DNA of 64,000 nt from Flavobacteriales bacterium (lineage in GTDB: Bacteria; Bacteroidota; Bacteroidia; Flavobacteriales_C; GCA-002722245). A program made the position numbers and the translations under genes. The stretch covers positions 12,784 to 76,783 of the forward strand of contig JAHEZM010000010.1 of assembly GCA_023251075.1 (NCBI GenBank), given 5' to 3'. Shown here in pieces: positions 17,801 through 25,752 of this stretch (position 1 is its first letter; every line of letters starts with the position of its first letter). The notes beneath the pieces are model-generated. The model searched no databases. It had not been told where the DNA came from and worked only from the letters and a program-made list of their open reading frames with translations.

Positions 17801-20800
17801 GCATAAAAATAATTTTCAGAAGCCACCAATTGTTTTTCTTGCGATTGCTTATCCAGCTCCTCTATTTCTTTATTCAATTTCTTTTTAGTGGCAACATCAT
17901 TTGTTTTTAAAGCTTCATTTCTTTTTTGCTCAGCAGAGGAATATAGGTTTAATGCTTCGTTTTCCGATTGGCGCGCATTGTCTCTGTTGGCGGTAACCAC
18001 CACAATAGAAGTGTATTCTACTTTGGTGGAAGTTTTAATACCAAAAGCAGTTAAAGCAGCTTGAGAAATTTGTTCCTCACTGGCTTTTTCTGCTTTGAAT
18101 TCAGGAGTAAAAACAGATTTATTTTTTGAAGTATCTACCGACACAACAGGGTTGCTTGTATTATTGGTTGAAATATTAGTTGTTGTTGGATTGGTTGCAG
18201 AATTTGTAGAATTGACCTGAGTGTTAGTTCCATTTGAAACTACAGTATTTGTATTTGTTGTAGTATTTGTATTATTAGGATTCACCTGAGCATTGGTTGT
18301 ATTCGTTGTTGTAACAGTATTGTTAGGATTTGTTGTATTTGGAGTTGTTGTTTCTACTATGGCAACAGTAGCAGTAGATTTAGTGTAGCTATCAATTTCA
18401 GCAATTGTTTTTGCATCTACTTTATTTGGAGCCGCAGCAATTTGATCATTGGTTAATTTTTCATTGTCCTTGATTTTATTGGCATTGCTCAAATGCAAAG
18501 TAATTTCTTCTTTTTTCTTTTCTTGTTGAACTTTAAGATCATCAATATTTTTTTGCGCTTGTGCTTTAGCATTAGGTGAAGTTGCCGAAGTCATTGCTTT
18601 TTCTAAAATCGTTTGTTCTTGCTTAAGCGAAGCGAGCATATCCATACTCATCTTTGCTTTTTTCAATTCATCGTTGTATTTCTCTGCCGGAGATTCCGCT
18701 TTACTAGCACTATCTATGATGGCAATTTTAGTATTAACTCCTTCCTTGGTGTTGGGCTGTTGTGCAACCGAATTTTGTAAATTCTTTTGTTGATCTTGTT
18801 GCTGTTTTAATTTCTCAGCTTTCTGTTGCTCTAACCTTTCTTTTTCCAAAGCAGCAACATCTTGTGTTTTAGCAGTATTCACTTGTTGTTGCAAATTACT
18901 TACCACCTGATTGTCGGCTACTACATCTCCTCCATCCGCTTTGATCGCAGCCAATTGTGCTTCAGCAATAGTTTTATCGGCCTGGCGTGCAGCCAATTCT
19001 TCCTTCAATTCATCTTGCTGTAATTTTAATTCATCTTTAATTTGCTGACTCTTGGTTCCGTCGATTTGTTTTTTCAAATTTTTCTGATCGTTCTCAATTG
19101 TTTTTATCGATTCATCCGTTTTTTGAATGGTTAATTCCATTTGTTTTATTTCGGCATCTTTCGATTGTTTAGATACCAATGCAATTTTCTCTAAACTCAC
19201 CTCGCCATTACTTTCATTTCTTTCCTGAATTTCATCTAATTTTTTTCTTTCGGCCTCTAGTTTTGTAATAGCTTGTGTGTTGTTTTTCGAATTCAAAGCC
19301 TCTTTAATTGCAGAAGCATAACTTTTTGCAGCATCAGCTTCTTCCTTTTTATTTTTTAATTCTTCTTTTTTCTGATCGGCATATAAATCGGTGATGGCTT
19401 CTTCTCTGGCCATTCTTCTCATACCTTTTACTTTCTCATCAATTTGGATTTGGATTTTCTTTTTCTCTTCAGCATTTTGAGTTTGGTTTAATTTTCTGGT
19501 GAGTTCAACCACATCTTGTTTTTCTTGCTCAATATCATCTTTTTTCAAATTAGAAACATACTCAGCCGCTTCGGCTTCATCTTTCAATTGATAATATTCT
19601 TTTTCCAAATCAGCTGCATCGTTGGCCGCTTCCTGAACCATTTCTTCATTGTTCATTTCCTTATTCTCCACACCAACAGGTGGAGTAACTATGGTATTAG
19701 TAGAATTAATTCCACTACTCACCACTGTTTGATTTTTAATTTCTGTTTTAGGAGGAATTGGCGCAGAGTTGAATCCAACATCTTTCACTGCATTTACATC
19801 GAGTGAAGCACTTTTTTTATACACTTCATTAAATGCAACTTCATCGATAGTGGCTTGCATCACATTGTTTAGCACCATTGTTTCACTAGGGGATTTTTTC
19901 AATTCAATTTTTTGCTTCACAATGGGTGCAATTTTTTTGGTAGGTAAACTCACAAACTCCTCATGAGGAGCATAACCTACCGCAACCACTTTAAACTGAT
20001 ATTTTTTATTGGATTGGAGCGTCATGGTATAAGCTCCAGATTTTTCGTTGGATTTATAAACACCCACTACAGCTCCCAATTCAACATCTGTAACAGTGAT
20101 GGTAGCATTCTTTTGCTTATTTCCTTCGGCAGTTAATTCACCTCTGATTATTGTGCTTTCGATATGCTCTTTATTCGGAACAATTTTGTAAACCGTAATT
20201 TCATCTTTTGCAGAACTTCTTGATGAAGCGAAATAGGCTACATTTTCATACATATCGGTAACATACAATAGATCATCGTCGGGAGAATTTACTGCAAACC
20301 CTAAATTCACGGGAGCACCCCATAACTTTGTATTAGTATCCAATTCACTTCGAAAAATATCATACCCCCCTAAACTATTATGACCTTTTGAAGCGAAATA
20401 TAAAATTCTACCATTGGGATGTAAGTAAGGATAATCCTCATCCAACGACGTGTTAATCATTGGACCAAGATTGATAGGTGTGCTCTTCGTTTTATCGGCA
20501 AAAAGAACCACTTTATAAATATCTCTTCCCGCTTCCCCTTTTTCACCATAGCTGGAAAAATAAACTTCTTCCACTGTTGGATTATGAACAATGATTGAGT
20601 TTTCGTTCAGTTTTTTATCGAGCTTGGTTTTGAAATCATCTGGTTTAACAATTATTTTTCTATCGAATTGTCCTAAATCATAAGCCCTGAAAAACTCGGC
20701 TTTAGAAGCTTCTTTTTTCGATAATACATGAATCAACTGCACATCTTGAATTACCGACTTACCTTCTTCGCACTGTTTTATCAATTGTGTTACATCATAT

Positions 20801-21210
20801 TCCTTACTCACCTTAACAGGAGCTTTTAATTTAAAATCGGTATAGGATTTAATTGCTTCTTTAAAAAAATAATTGAGCTGATACGATCTGCCCAAATAGT
20901 AAAAAGCCATAGGATCAACACCCGATTTGGTAACTGCGTATTTCAAATGTTTTAATGATTCCTCCTTATCAGCACTAGCATAAAGTAAACAGGTTCCGTA
21001 TTTGTAATTGTAATTAGCATCATCACTATGCAAACTCAATAATTGAGAATAAAGAGGCAGGGCTTCTGAATAATTCTTTTGTTCAAAAAGCTTTTCAGCT
21101 GTTTTGATCATATCGGCTTCCGATTTGGGATCGTCCATGAAAGAAAAAAGAAGGAAAAAGGTAGTCAAAAAAAGTACCGGCTGAGAAAACCTCCTCAACA
21201 ATTGAAACAT
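14878..21210 (-). CDS. Giant periplasmic TPR-PD40-coiled-coil protein with three C-terminal SPOR domains
   Basis: The ATG at 21210 (2110 residues) gives a proper signal peptide (MFQLLRRFSQPVLFLTTFFL); the TTG eight codons upstream adds nothing. Order: TPRs about 30-150; PD40 propeller strands about 200-365 (DYPYLHPNGRILYFASKG); a carboxypeptidase-regulatory-like fold about 350-430; charged coiled coils from about 520 to 1650, broken by Asn/Thr-rich linkers (largest about 950-1025); SPOR domains starting near 1780 (YTVQVGAF), 1921 (YTVQIGVL) and 2026 (VQVGAF). SPOR domains bind glycan strands stripped of peptides. The N-terminal half is built like the PorE-like protein at 38579, but the OmpA anchor is replaced. 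A long periplasmic link between peptidoglycan and the outer membrane or T9SS is inferred. Confidence 0.85.
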   Translation of the reverse strand: MFQLLRRFSQPVLFLTTFFLLFSFMDDPKSEADMIKTAEKLFEQKNYSEALPLYSQLLSLHSDDANYNYKYGTCLLYASADKEESLKHLKYAVTKSGVDPMAFYYLGRSYQLNYFFKEAIKSYTDFKLKAPVKVSKEYDVTQLIKQCEEGKSVIQDVQLIHVLSKKEASKAEFFRAYDLGQFDRKIIVKPDDFKTKLDKKLNENSIIVHNPTVEEVYFSSYGEKGEAGRDIYKVVLFADKTKSTPINLGPMINTSLDEDYPYLHPNGRILYFASKGHNSLGGYDIFRSELDTNTKLWGAPVNLGFAVNSPDDDLLYVTDMYENVAYFASSRSSAKDEITVYKIVPNKEHIESTIIRGELTAEGNKQKNATITVTDVELGAVVGVYKSNEKSGAYTMTLQSNKKYQFKVVAVGYAPHEEFVSLPTKKIAPIVKQKIELKKSPSETMVLNNVMQATIDEVAFNEVYKKSASLDVNAVKDVGFNSAPIPPKTEIKNQTVVSSGINSTNTIVTPPVGVENKEMNNEEMVQEAANDAADLEKEYYQLKDEAEAAEYVSNLKKDDIEQEKQDVVELTRKLNQTQNAEEKKKIQIQIDEKVKGMRRMAREEAITDLYADQKKEELKNKKEEADAAKSYASAIKEALNSKNNTQAITKLEAERKKLDEIQERNESNGEVSLEKIALVSKQSKDAEIKQMELTIQKTDESIKTIENDQKNLKKQIDGTKSQQIKDELKLQQDELKEELAARQADKTIAEAQLAAIKADGGDVVADNQVVSNLQQQVNTAKTQDVAALEKERLEQQKAEKLKQQQDQQKNLQNSVAQQPNTKEGVNTKIAIIDSASKAESPAEKYNDELKKAKMSMDMLASLKQEQTILEKAMTSATSPNAKAQAQKNIDDLKVQQEKKKEEITLHLSNANKIKDNEKLTNDQIAAAPNKVDAKTIAEIDSYTKSTATVAIVETTTPNTTNPNNTVTTTNTTNAQVNPNNTNTTTNTNTVVSNGTNTQVNSTNSATNPTTTNISTNNTSNPVVSVDTSKNKSVFTPEFKAEKASEEQISQAALTAFGIKTSTKVEYTSIVVVTANRDNARQSENEALNLYSSAEQKRNEALKTNDVATKKKLNKEIEELDKQSQEKQLVASENYFYANRAEYDYNQSLINKAIDEGKLTVDPQELSSTENKWLQALLVREKNKTAKDFKAKVTNINEAYQKETEVIAKQHEILKRMKEADLLALKNQGATTVAVNPNTMVSAVDTSKKTSTNPKADLASTISSAYGVKQNPDYTYAKDESVQIIANEVNVLQTDAAKYYEEAQELKKKASDTKKKSEIKKFNKEANKKTKFGRLKMKQAMVKQGELNEAENKANKLKVQQAIEKNGLKLTDKQNKELKAAQDDFDKAKEIREKAKKTKSFAGQTDLNNQAFALENKALETQKKIIESKPDVIPSAVKVSKEDSVKAKNVAINTELKNDQLLIENNQKKIDAIKKETLSPAQKTEFEKLHKEVNDLLTKSKEKEKEAATINDPILATSTLNYAMELKKQAEKKQEQMIAIKDIPATTNVVVTNPVNANTATATNTATTTITPAAASKQYNDLLAEAKKMENEIAKEVEKYTQLKKDAKSYQLQSEQALAKGNVAEAEKLKKLADQKEEQALQSSQLIDNSRAEADAKRKEAKLFAESLNPQLAAEVKNKSNDKNTTTDTFANYKDNTQKEVAKVTVPVTTAPANTNPVTTNPNQNTNNGVTKIDVNNAPLFGSTSQEPQAAVLKDQFEIKGNAEYNENKPIPLDAPLPEGLVYTVQVGAFRNPIPQDLFKGISPLFGEKTPMGFIRYTAGTFRSFKAAAIAKDKIRQMGYPDAFVVPYYNGKRISMDQADQVTAKASQQQQNALQVIEAREVETINKVEVKNPVNIANTVTAAEAGENKANSESIKASDKLFYTVQIGVLSRPIKKGSIYDRQPLNEEMTANGLYRYSVGKYDDLNSANAKKAEINASGIPDAFVTVYRNGQRITVNEAQANLAATTNTNVATNAATPAAGAIVFKVQVGAFAKEVPVETTTQFFNLPAKVEYYKDAAGITIFTIGNFTSVEEARKLKDQVTASGLKDAFLVAYQGKDKISVDKALELLKK

Positions 21211-21263
21211 TGATTTATGACCGTTCGAATTCAAATTCTGTTACGTCTTACGACCGATATAAA

Positions 21264-21271
21264 CAAAAGTA
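21264..21271 (-). promoter_or_regulatory. -7 box TACTTTTG upstream of the giant SPOR gene
   Basis: The exact TAnnTTTG match on the minus strand lies 53 nt upstream of the ATG at 21210. No TTG lies at the ideal distance, so support is moderate. Confidence 0.45.
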
Positions 21272-21325
21272 ACAATTTTAACACGCGAAAATCAGGGAAA
21301 GCCAATAGATACTAACAGGAATAGG

Positions 21326-21964
21326 TTAAGTTCTCTTCTTAAAAAGGTAGGTTTTATTCTCATTACCTTGGATCAATCGGGTAATATTTTTTTGATGGGT
21401 AACCAACACCAGCACTGAAATCACACCTGAAAATACTTTTAACGATGGAGCAGGTACTTTAAAAACAAAAATTACCAATACAGGAAAAAGCAATCCTGCT
21501 AACATTGAGCCTAATGAAACATACTTGGTGGTAATTAAAATTACCAGGAAAAGCACTATCGAGATCAACGCCACTTCCCACATTAAAGCACAAACAATTC
21601 CTAACAAAGTAGCAATTCCTTTCCCTCCTCTAAATGCAGCAAATACAGGAAAAATATGACCTAACAAAGCTGATATACCCAAGGCCAACTCAAGATTTAC
21701 AAAAGAATTATTAGTAATAAGATGAGGATAAGCATTTTGCAAAAGAGCCAATTTAACAGCCACCAATCCTTTTAATACATCAATAGCAAAAACAGGAATC
21801 CCGGCTTTCTTGCCCAAAACCCTAAAAGTATTGGTAGCACCGGCATTACCAGATCCATACTCTCTAACATCAGTATTGAAAAAATACTTTCCAATCCAAA
21901 CCGCCGAAGGAATAGAACCCAACAAATACGCCGATAATAACAAAAGAATATTTACTAAAGTCAT
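21326..21964 (-). CDS. plsY: Glycerol-3-phosphate acyltransferase PlsY
   Basis: This inner-membrane enzyme transfers an acyl group from acyl-phosphate to glycerol 3-phosphate, the first step of phospholipid synthesis. The 212-residue product shows the three conserved loops: LLGSIPSAVWIGKYF, GSGNAGATNTFRVLGKKAG and FRGGKGIATLLG, with several membrane helices between them. Length is normal. It is monocistronic on the minus strand, between the giant SPOR gene and the SiaB/SiaC pair. Confidence 0.95.
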   Translation of the reverse strand: MTLVNILLLLSAYLLGSIPSAVWIGKYFFNTDVREYGSGNAGATNTFRVLGKKAGIPVFAIDVLKGLVAVKLALLQNAYPHLITNNSFVNLELALGISALLGHIFPVFAAFRGGKGIATLLGIVCALMWEVALISIVLFLVILITTKYVSLGSMLAGLLFPVLVIFVFKVPAPSLKVFSGVISVLVLVTHQKNITRLIQGNENKTYLFKKRT

Positions 21965-22049
21965 GCGTTAGTTTTCACGGCGGTGAAGGTAAGTAATTAA
22001 GCCAATTCTACAAAGCCACCTGTTTTCAAGAAATCAACATCGAATTCTT

Positions 22050-22090
22050 AAAAAAATAAATCCCTACTCCTTCATCAGGAATAGGGATTT
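22050..22090 (-). terminator. Terminator of the SiaB/SiaC operon
   Basis: Read on the minus strand, AAATCCCTATTCC (22090-22078) pairs with GGAGTAGGGATTT (22070-22058) with one mismatch, followed by A and seven T. It lies 20 bp after the SiaC-like stop codon. Confidence 0.85.
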
Positions 22091-22109
22091 CTACAACTTT
22101 ATTGGGCTT

Positions 22110-22490
22110 CTAGCTACCTACTTCAATCATTTTAAAGGGAACCTTAATAATGGCTTGATAATCTTCGCCAGCCTCTAACATATCCTCATCATCCTCTTCA
22201 TAGAACCAGTTGATTACAACATCTTTACCTGTTTTATGAATCGTCTCTAATTTTTTAAACAAATCCAAAATACATTTTGATGAACTTGTATTGAAATACT
22301 CCAATTGGATATTTACACTTGTTTTTTCTTTAGGCTCGTGAGAATACTTATCCAGTGATTCCACCACCGGCTTATAAAACTCGATCGAGTTCTCAGGAAT
22401 TGATCTTCCTTTTAACTCCAACAACCCTGCATCTGAATCAAACACTATAGTTGGTGTCTTTGATGTTCCTTCAATTGTAATCTTGTCCAT
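22110..22490 (-). CDS. SiaC-like regulatory phosphoprotein (DUF1987)
   Basis: The 126-residue STAS-like protein starts with MDKITIEGTSKTPTIVFD and has the block LEYFNTSSSKCILDLFKKLE, which matches SiaC/DUF1987. In Pseudomonas SiaC is phosphorylated by SiaB and dephosphorylated by SiaA, and the unphosphorylated form activates a diguanylate cyclase. The NTSSS segment is the likely phosphosite by analogy. It follows the SiaB-like kinase by 3 bp in one operon with a terminator. No diguanylate cyclase is in the window, so the output is unknown. Confidence 0.85.
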   Translation of the reverse strand: MDKITIEGTSKTPTIVFDSDAGLLELKGRSIPENSIEFYKPVVESLDKYSHEPKEKTSVNIQLEYFNTSSSKCILDLFKKLETIHKTGKDVVINWFYEEDDEDMLEAGEDYQAIIKVPFKMIEVGS

Positions 22491-22493
22491 AAT

Positions 22494-23045
22494 CTATTGT
22501 GAAATTTTAATATATAAACTGAAAAACGAAAACTCTTCATCTATTTGCAGAAACTCATAATTTAATTTCTGACCACTTTTTCTGGCGATATCTATAAAAC
22601 CTAAGCCACCACCACCTTTTTCTGAAAACCCTTCTAAACTCAACACATCCTGATAATGTTGTTTGAGTTCATCTTTATCCATACCGTTGATCTTATCTAT
22701 TCTGGCTTTCAAACCAGCTACCTTTTCACTTTTCACAAAATTGCCAGTCATTATGTTGTATTCAACCGCATTTTTGCTGATCATGAAAATGGCCTGTTTC
22801 TTATTTTCATCATTGCCGGTAGCAATTCTTATTTCGTCTCTGTGGTGATATAGATTTTGAAGACACTCTACCAAAACGTTATAAACCTTCTTTCTAACTT
22901 TTGGCTGTTCATCTAAATTTTCAAGCTTGGTTTCCATGATTTGTAACATGGAAGAAAGGAGTTCTGAGGTAATATCGCCCTTAAAAGAAAGCATGATATC
23001 GTTATGCTCCATTTTTTTGTAGAAACTGTAAATATCAAACTTCAT
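22494..23045 (-). CDS. SiaB-family protein kinase (DUF6272)
   Basis: This is a 183-residue GHKL-like kinase. The chosen ATG at 23045 (MKFDIYSFYKKMEHNDIMLS) fits the family; a GTG at 23072 would add nine residues but lies inside a palindrome in the leader. The block NVLVECLQNLYHH corresponds to the N-box and EKGGGGLGFIDIARKSG to the G-box of the ATP site. The partner substrate is the SiaC-like protein encoded 3 bp downstream. A SpoIIE-type phosphatase, the third part of SiaABC-type switches, is found only at the far right end of the window. Confidence 0.82.
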   Translation of the reverse strand: MKFDIYSFYKKMEHNDIMLSFKGDITSELLSSMLQIMETKLENLDEQPKVRKKVYNVLVECLQNLYHHRDEIRIATGNDENKKQAIFMISKNAVEYNIMTGNFVKSEKVAGLKARIDKINGMDKDELKQHYQDVLSLEGFSEKGGGGLGFIDIARKSGQKLNYEFLQIDEEFSFFSLYIKISQ

Positions 23046-23063
23046 CGAGGTCTTTTCTGAAAT

Positions 23064-23079
23064 ATTACTCACGAGTAAT
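23064..23079. promoter_or_regulatory. Operator-like palindrome in the SiaB leader
   Basis: ATTACTC (23064-23070) and GAGTAAT (23073-23079) form a perfect 7-bp inverted repeat with a 2-bp spacer. It lies between the promoter box and the ATG at 23045, where a repressor could bind or the RNA could fold. Confidence 0.4.
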
Positions 23080-23129
23080 GTATTTAACTTGGTTCAACGG
23101 GCGAAACTGATTTGGGTTTCACTCTATAA

Positions 23130-23159
23130 CAAATCTAACGATTTTCGGCTATTTTCAAA
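23130..23159 (-). promoter_or_regulatory. Promoter of the SiaB/SiaC operon
   Basis: On the minus strand a TTTTG ending at 23156, an 18-nt spacer and TAGATTTG (23137-23130) match the Bacteroidota consensus. The leader to ATG 23045 is about 80 nt and includes the palindrome at 23064-23079. Confidence 0.6.
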
Positions 23160-23173
23160 ATATTCTACACATT

Positions 23174-23941
23174 ATGTTCAAGAATATTACTTTTGCGGAA
23201 AGCCCAGAAAATATGGAATGGTTTGAATCATGGTTTAATTGTCCTTATTATCATCTCCTCTATAAAAACAGAAATTCGGCTGAGGCCAATGCTTTTCTTC
23301 ATCAACTCATTCCCTACCTTAATCCTTCCAAAGAGGCTAAATTCCTAGACATTTGCTGTGGAAAAGGTAGGCATTCACTTACCATCAACGAAATGGGATA
23401 CGATACTATAGGCTTTGATTTAGCTATGGAAAGTATTGAGGAGGCAAAAAAACTAGAGAATGATACATTGAAGTTTTATGTACACGACATGCGCAAACTC
23501 TTCTTTACCAATTATTTCGATTTCGCTCTAAACCTCTTTACCAGCTTTGGATACTTCAACTCTTCACGCGACAATCTCAACACCCTTCACTCCTTTAACA
23601 AGGCATTGAAGCCTGGGGGGAAATTGGTAATCGATTATTTCAATGCTGTTAAGGTTCGTAAAGAGCTGATCAACAATGAAACAAAACAAATAGAGGATAT
23701 CACTTTTCACATTTCTAAAAAAATTGAGAACAATAGAATAGTTAAACAGATTCAATTCAATAAAGACGGAAAACCTTATGAATATTTGGAAAGAGTAGAA
23801 TTAATAGATTTAGATCAATTCACAAATTTGCTTAACACCTGTGGATTTAGAATTATGGAAACTTTTGGGAATTACCAATTGAATTCATTCCATAGCGAAG
23901 AATCCGACAGATTAATTATTTTAGCGGTCAAAGAAAAATGA
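23174..23941 (+). CDS. Class I SAM-dependent methyltransferase
   Basis: The 255-residue cytoplasmic enzyme has the Rossmann-fold SAM site: motif I LDICCGKGRHSLTINEMGYD, then GFDLAMESIEEAK, HDMRKLFF and the post-motif ALKPGGKLVIDYF. The N-terminus (MEWFESWFNCPYYHLLYKNR) is typical of a Bacteroidota subgroup with no assigned substrate. Its stop overlaps the start of the ZIP transporter by 4 bp (ATGA), so the two are translationally coupled. It is divergent from the SiaB/SiaC operon. Confidence 0.85.
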   Translation: MFKNITFAESPENMEWFESWFNCPYYHLLYKNRNSAEANAFLHQLIPYLNPSKEAKFLDICCGKGRHSLTINEMGYDTIGFDLAMESIEEAKKLENDTLKFYVHDMRKLFFTNYFDFALNLFTSFGYFNSSRDNLNTLHSFNKALKPGGKLVIDYFNAVKVRKELINNETKQIEDITFHISKKIENNRIVKQIQFNKDGKPYEYLERVELIDLDQFTNLLNTCGFRIMETFGNYQLNSFHSEESDRLIILAVKEK

Positions 23942-24642
23942 GTTTTATTGAATATGCCATATTAATAGGAGCTGTAATGCTTGTTGCTGTTATGTTTTTG
24001 TACGGCAAAAGCCTCTCCTCCAGTAACACTAAATTATTGAATGCTTTTAGTGCTGCCTTTTTGATTGGAATATGCTTTACCGAGCTTTTACCCGAAAGTT
24101 ATGGGTTGAACCACACTCAAACAGGAATCTTTGTTTTAATAGGCTTTTTACTGCAATTAATTCTAGGTGTTTTTTCGGAAGGAATTGAACACGGACATGC
24201 CCATCCCCACAAACACGGAATTCCATACGGTGTTCTTTTCAGTTTAGGAGCCCATGCTTTTATAGAAGGAATGCCCTTAAATAGTCATACCCATGAACAT
24301 TTAGAGAATTTGCATCATGCGTTAATGACAGGAATTTTGATTCACAACGTACCGATCACCATTGTTTTAGCAACCATGCTTCTGCATTCAGGGATAAGCA
24401 AAGGAAAGATTCTGCTCATCCTTTTTCTATTTTCTTTATTGAGTCCGCTGGGCGCTACAGTAGCTAACTATTTTGTAATCACAGAACAATTTATTGCCAT
24501 TCCTTTAGCTTTAGTTGCGGGAATTCTATTACACATTTCTACTACCATTTTATTTGAAGCTGCTGATTCGCATAAATTTAATCTCATTAAGATGTTAGTG
24601 ATTGTATTAGGATTGGCGGGCGCTTTATTAGCACATCATTAA
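23938..24642 (+). CDS. ZIP-family divalent metal transporter
   Basis: The 234-residue inner-membrane protein has about eight helices. The transport-site motifs are visible: HAFIEGMPL in helix IV and ILIHNVPITIVLA in helix V, with the H-N-x-P pattern. Between helices III and IV is a histidine-rich loop (EHGHAHPHKHG) typical of zinc or iron ZIP carriers. Metal specificity cannot be read. It is coupled to the upstream methyltransferase through an ATGA overlap. Confidence 0.88.
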   Translation: MSFIEYAILIGAVMLVAVMFLYGKSLSSSNTKLLNAFSAAFLIGICFTELLPESYGLNHTQTGIFVLIGFLLQLILGVFSEGIEHGHAHPHKHGIPYGVLFSLGAHAFIEGMPLNSHTHEHLENLHHALMTGILIHNVPITIVLATMLLHSGISKGKILLILFLFSLLSPLGATVANYFVITEQFIAIPLALVAGILLHISTTILFEAADSHKFNLIKMLVIVLGLAGALLAHH

Positions 24643-24682
24643 AATCTATTAACCAGTTCATTTTATTTTAATTCTCATAGTT

Positions 24683-24690
24683 TACATTTG
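24683..24690 (+). promoter_or_regulatory. -7 box TACATTTG upstream of the peroxiredoxin gene
   Basis: An exact TAnnTTTG match, 25 nt before the ATG at 24716. The -33 region lacks a clear TTG. Confidence 0.5.
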
Positions 24691-24715
24691 ATCTCATAAT
24701 TAAAAAAAAACAGTC

Positions 24716-25348
24716 ATGGCAGTATTAGTAGGAAAAAAAGCTCCTTTATTTAAAGCAAACGCCGTTGTTAACGGTGGTGAATTTGTTAGTGGATATTCTT
24801 TAGAACAATTCATTGGAAAGAAAAATGTTGTGTTTTTCTTCTATCCATTGGATTTTACTTTCGTTTGTCCTACAGAATTGCACGCATTTCAAGAAAGACT
24901 AAGTGATTTCGAAAGCAAAGACACAGTAGTAGTAGGTTGTTCAGTAGATTCTAAATACTCACACTGGGCTTGGTTGCAAACCCCTAAAGCAAAAGGTGGA
25001 ATTCAAGGAGTAACTTATCCATTAGTTGCCGATTTATCTAAATCAATTGCTGAAAACTACGATGTTTTAGCTGGTGAATATAGCTTAAACGAAGCAGGTG
25101 AAACTACATTTGAAGGTGCTCCTCAGTCATACAGAGGTTTATTCTTAATAGATAAAAAAGGAGTTGTTCGTCACCAGGTAGTGAATGACTTCCCACTAGG
25201 AAGAAGTATTGATGAAGCCTTAAGAATGGTAGATGCTTTAAACTTCTTCGAAGTAAACGGTGAAGTTTGTCCGGCTAACTGGACTCAAGGTAAAGATGCC
25301 CTTAAAGAAAATGCAGGAAGTGTTGCTAACTACTTGGCGAAACACTAA
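24716..25348 (+). CDS. Typical 2-Cys peroxiredoxin (AhpC/Prx1 type)
   Basis: This cytoplasmic enzyme reduces H2O2 and organic peroxides. The 210-residue protein has the peroxidatic Cys51 in FYPLDFTFVCPTELHAF and the resolving Cys near residue 185 in GEVCPANW, the arrangement of Prx1-class 2-Cys enzymes. The active-site arginine segment is DFPLGRSIDEALRMVDAL. Codon use is strongly biased and the gene is monocistronic with its own terminator, consistent with high expression. No AhpF partner is nearby. Confidence 0.95.
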   Translation: MAVLVGKKAPLFKANAVVNGGEFVSGYSLEQFIGKKNVVFFFYPLDFTFVCPTELHAFQERLSDFESKDTVVVGCSVDSKYSHWAWLQTPKAKGGIQGVTYPLVADLSKSIAENYDVLAGEYSLNEAGETTFEGAPQSYRGLFLIDKKGVVRHQVVNDFPLGRSIDEALRMVDALNFFEVNGEVCPANWTQGKDALKENAGSVANYLAKH

Positions 25349-25368
25349 GAGCAAAATAGCTACAAAAG

Positions 25369-25399
25369 AAATCCCGCCTAATTATAGGCGGGATTTTTT
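25369..25399 (+). terminator. Peroxiredoxin terminator
   Basis: AAATCCCGCCTA (25369-25380) pairs perfectly with TAGGCGGGATTT (25385-25396) across ATTA, followed by further T. Confidence 0.9.
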
Positions 25400-25420
25400 G
25401 TTACTTAATATGAAGACATA

Positions 25421-25453
25421 AAAAAAGCTTCCATCAATGATGGAAGCTTTTTT
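25421..25453. terminator. Bidirectional terminator between peroxiredoxin and L31
   Basis: AAAAAAGCTTCCATCA (25421-25436) and its reverse complement (25438-25453) form a long stem with A- and T-runs on both sides. It serves the minus-strand L31 gene, whose stop is at 25472, and backs up the peroxiredoxin terminator. Confidence 0.85.
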
Positions 25454-25471
25454 AGTATAGTTTTAAAAATA

Positions 25472-25732
25472 CTACTCAGCTTTTTTAGTATGCTTCGCGT
25501 ATCTCGTTTTGAATTTGTCAATTCTACCCGCTGTATCCACCAAGTTCATTTTACCAGTAAAGTACGGGTGAGATGACATGGAGATATCTAATTTGTACAA
25601 AGGATATTGTTTTCCTTCGTATTCAACTGTTTCAGTAGTGTTAGCACATGACTTGGTAAGGTACATATCACCGTTAGTCATATCTTTAAATACTACTTCT
25701 CTGTATTCTGTTGGATGCGTGTCTTTCTTCAT
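25472..25732 (-). CDS. rpmE2: 50S ribosomal protein L31 type B
   Basis: The 86-residue protein begins MKKDTHPTEYREVVFKDM and contains SSHPYFTGKMNLVDTAGRID, the L31 signature. It lacks the zinc-binding CxxC pair and has the length of the type B (zinc-independent) form, which is usual in Bacteroidota. It has a consensus promoter 20 nt upstream and a strong terminator. Confidence 0.95.
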   Translation of the reverse strand: MKKDTHPTEYREVVFKDMTNGDMYLTKSCANTTETVEYEGKQYPLYKLDISMSSHPYFTGKMNLVDTAGRIDKFKTRYAKHTKKAE

Positions 25733-25752
25733 ATAAAAACTTTAATGGGCGA

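Noticed and set aside
21211-21234. TTG start for the giant SPOR protein
   Set aside because: ATG 21210 gives a normal signal peptide; the extra eight residues add polar sequence before it.
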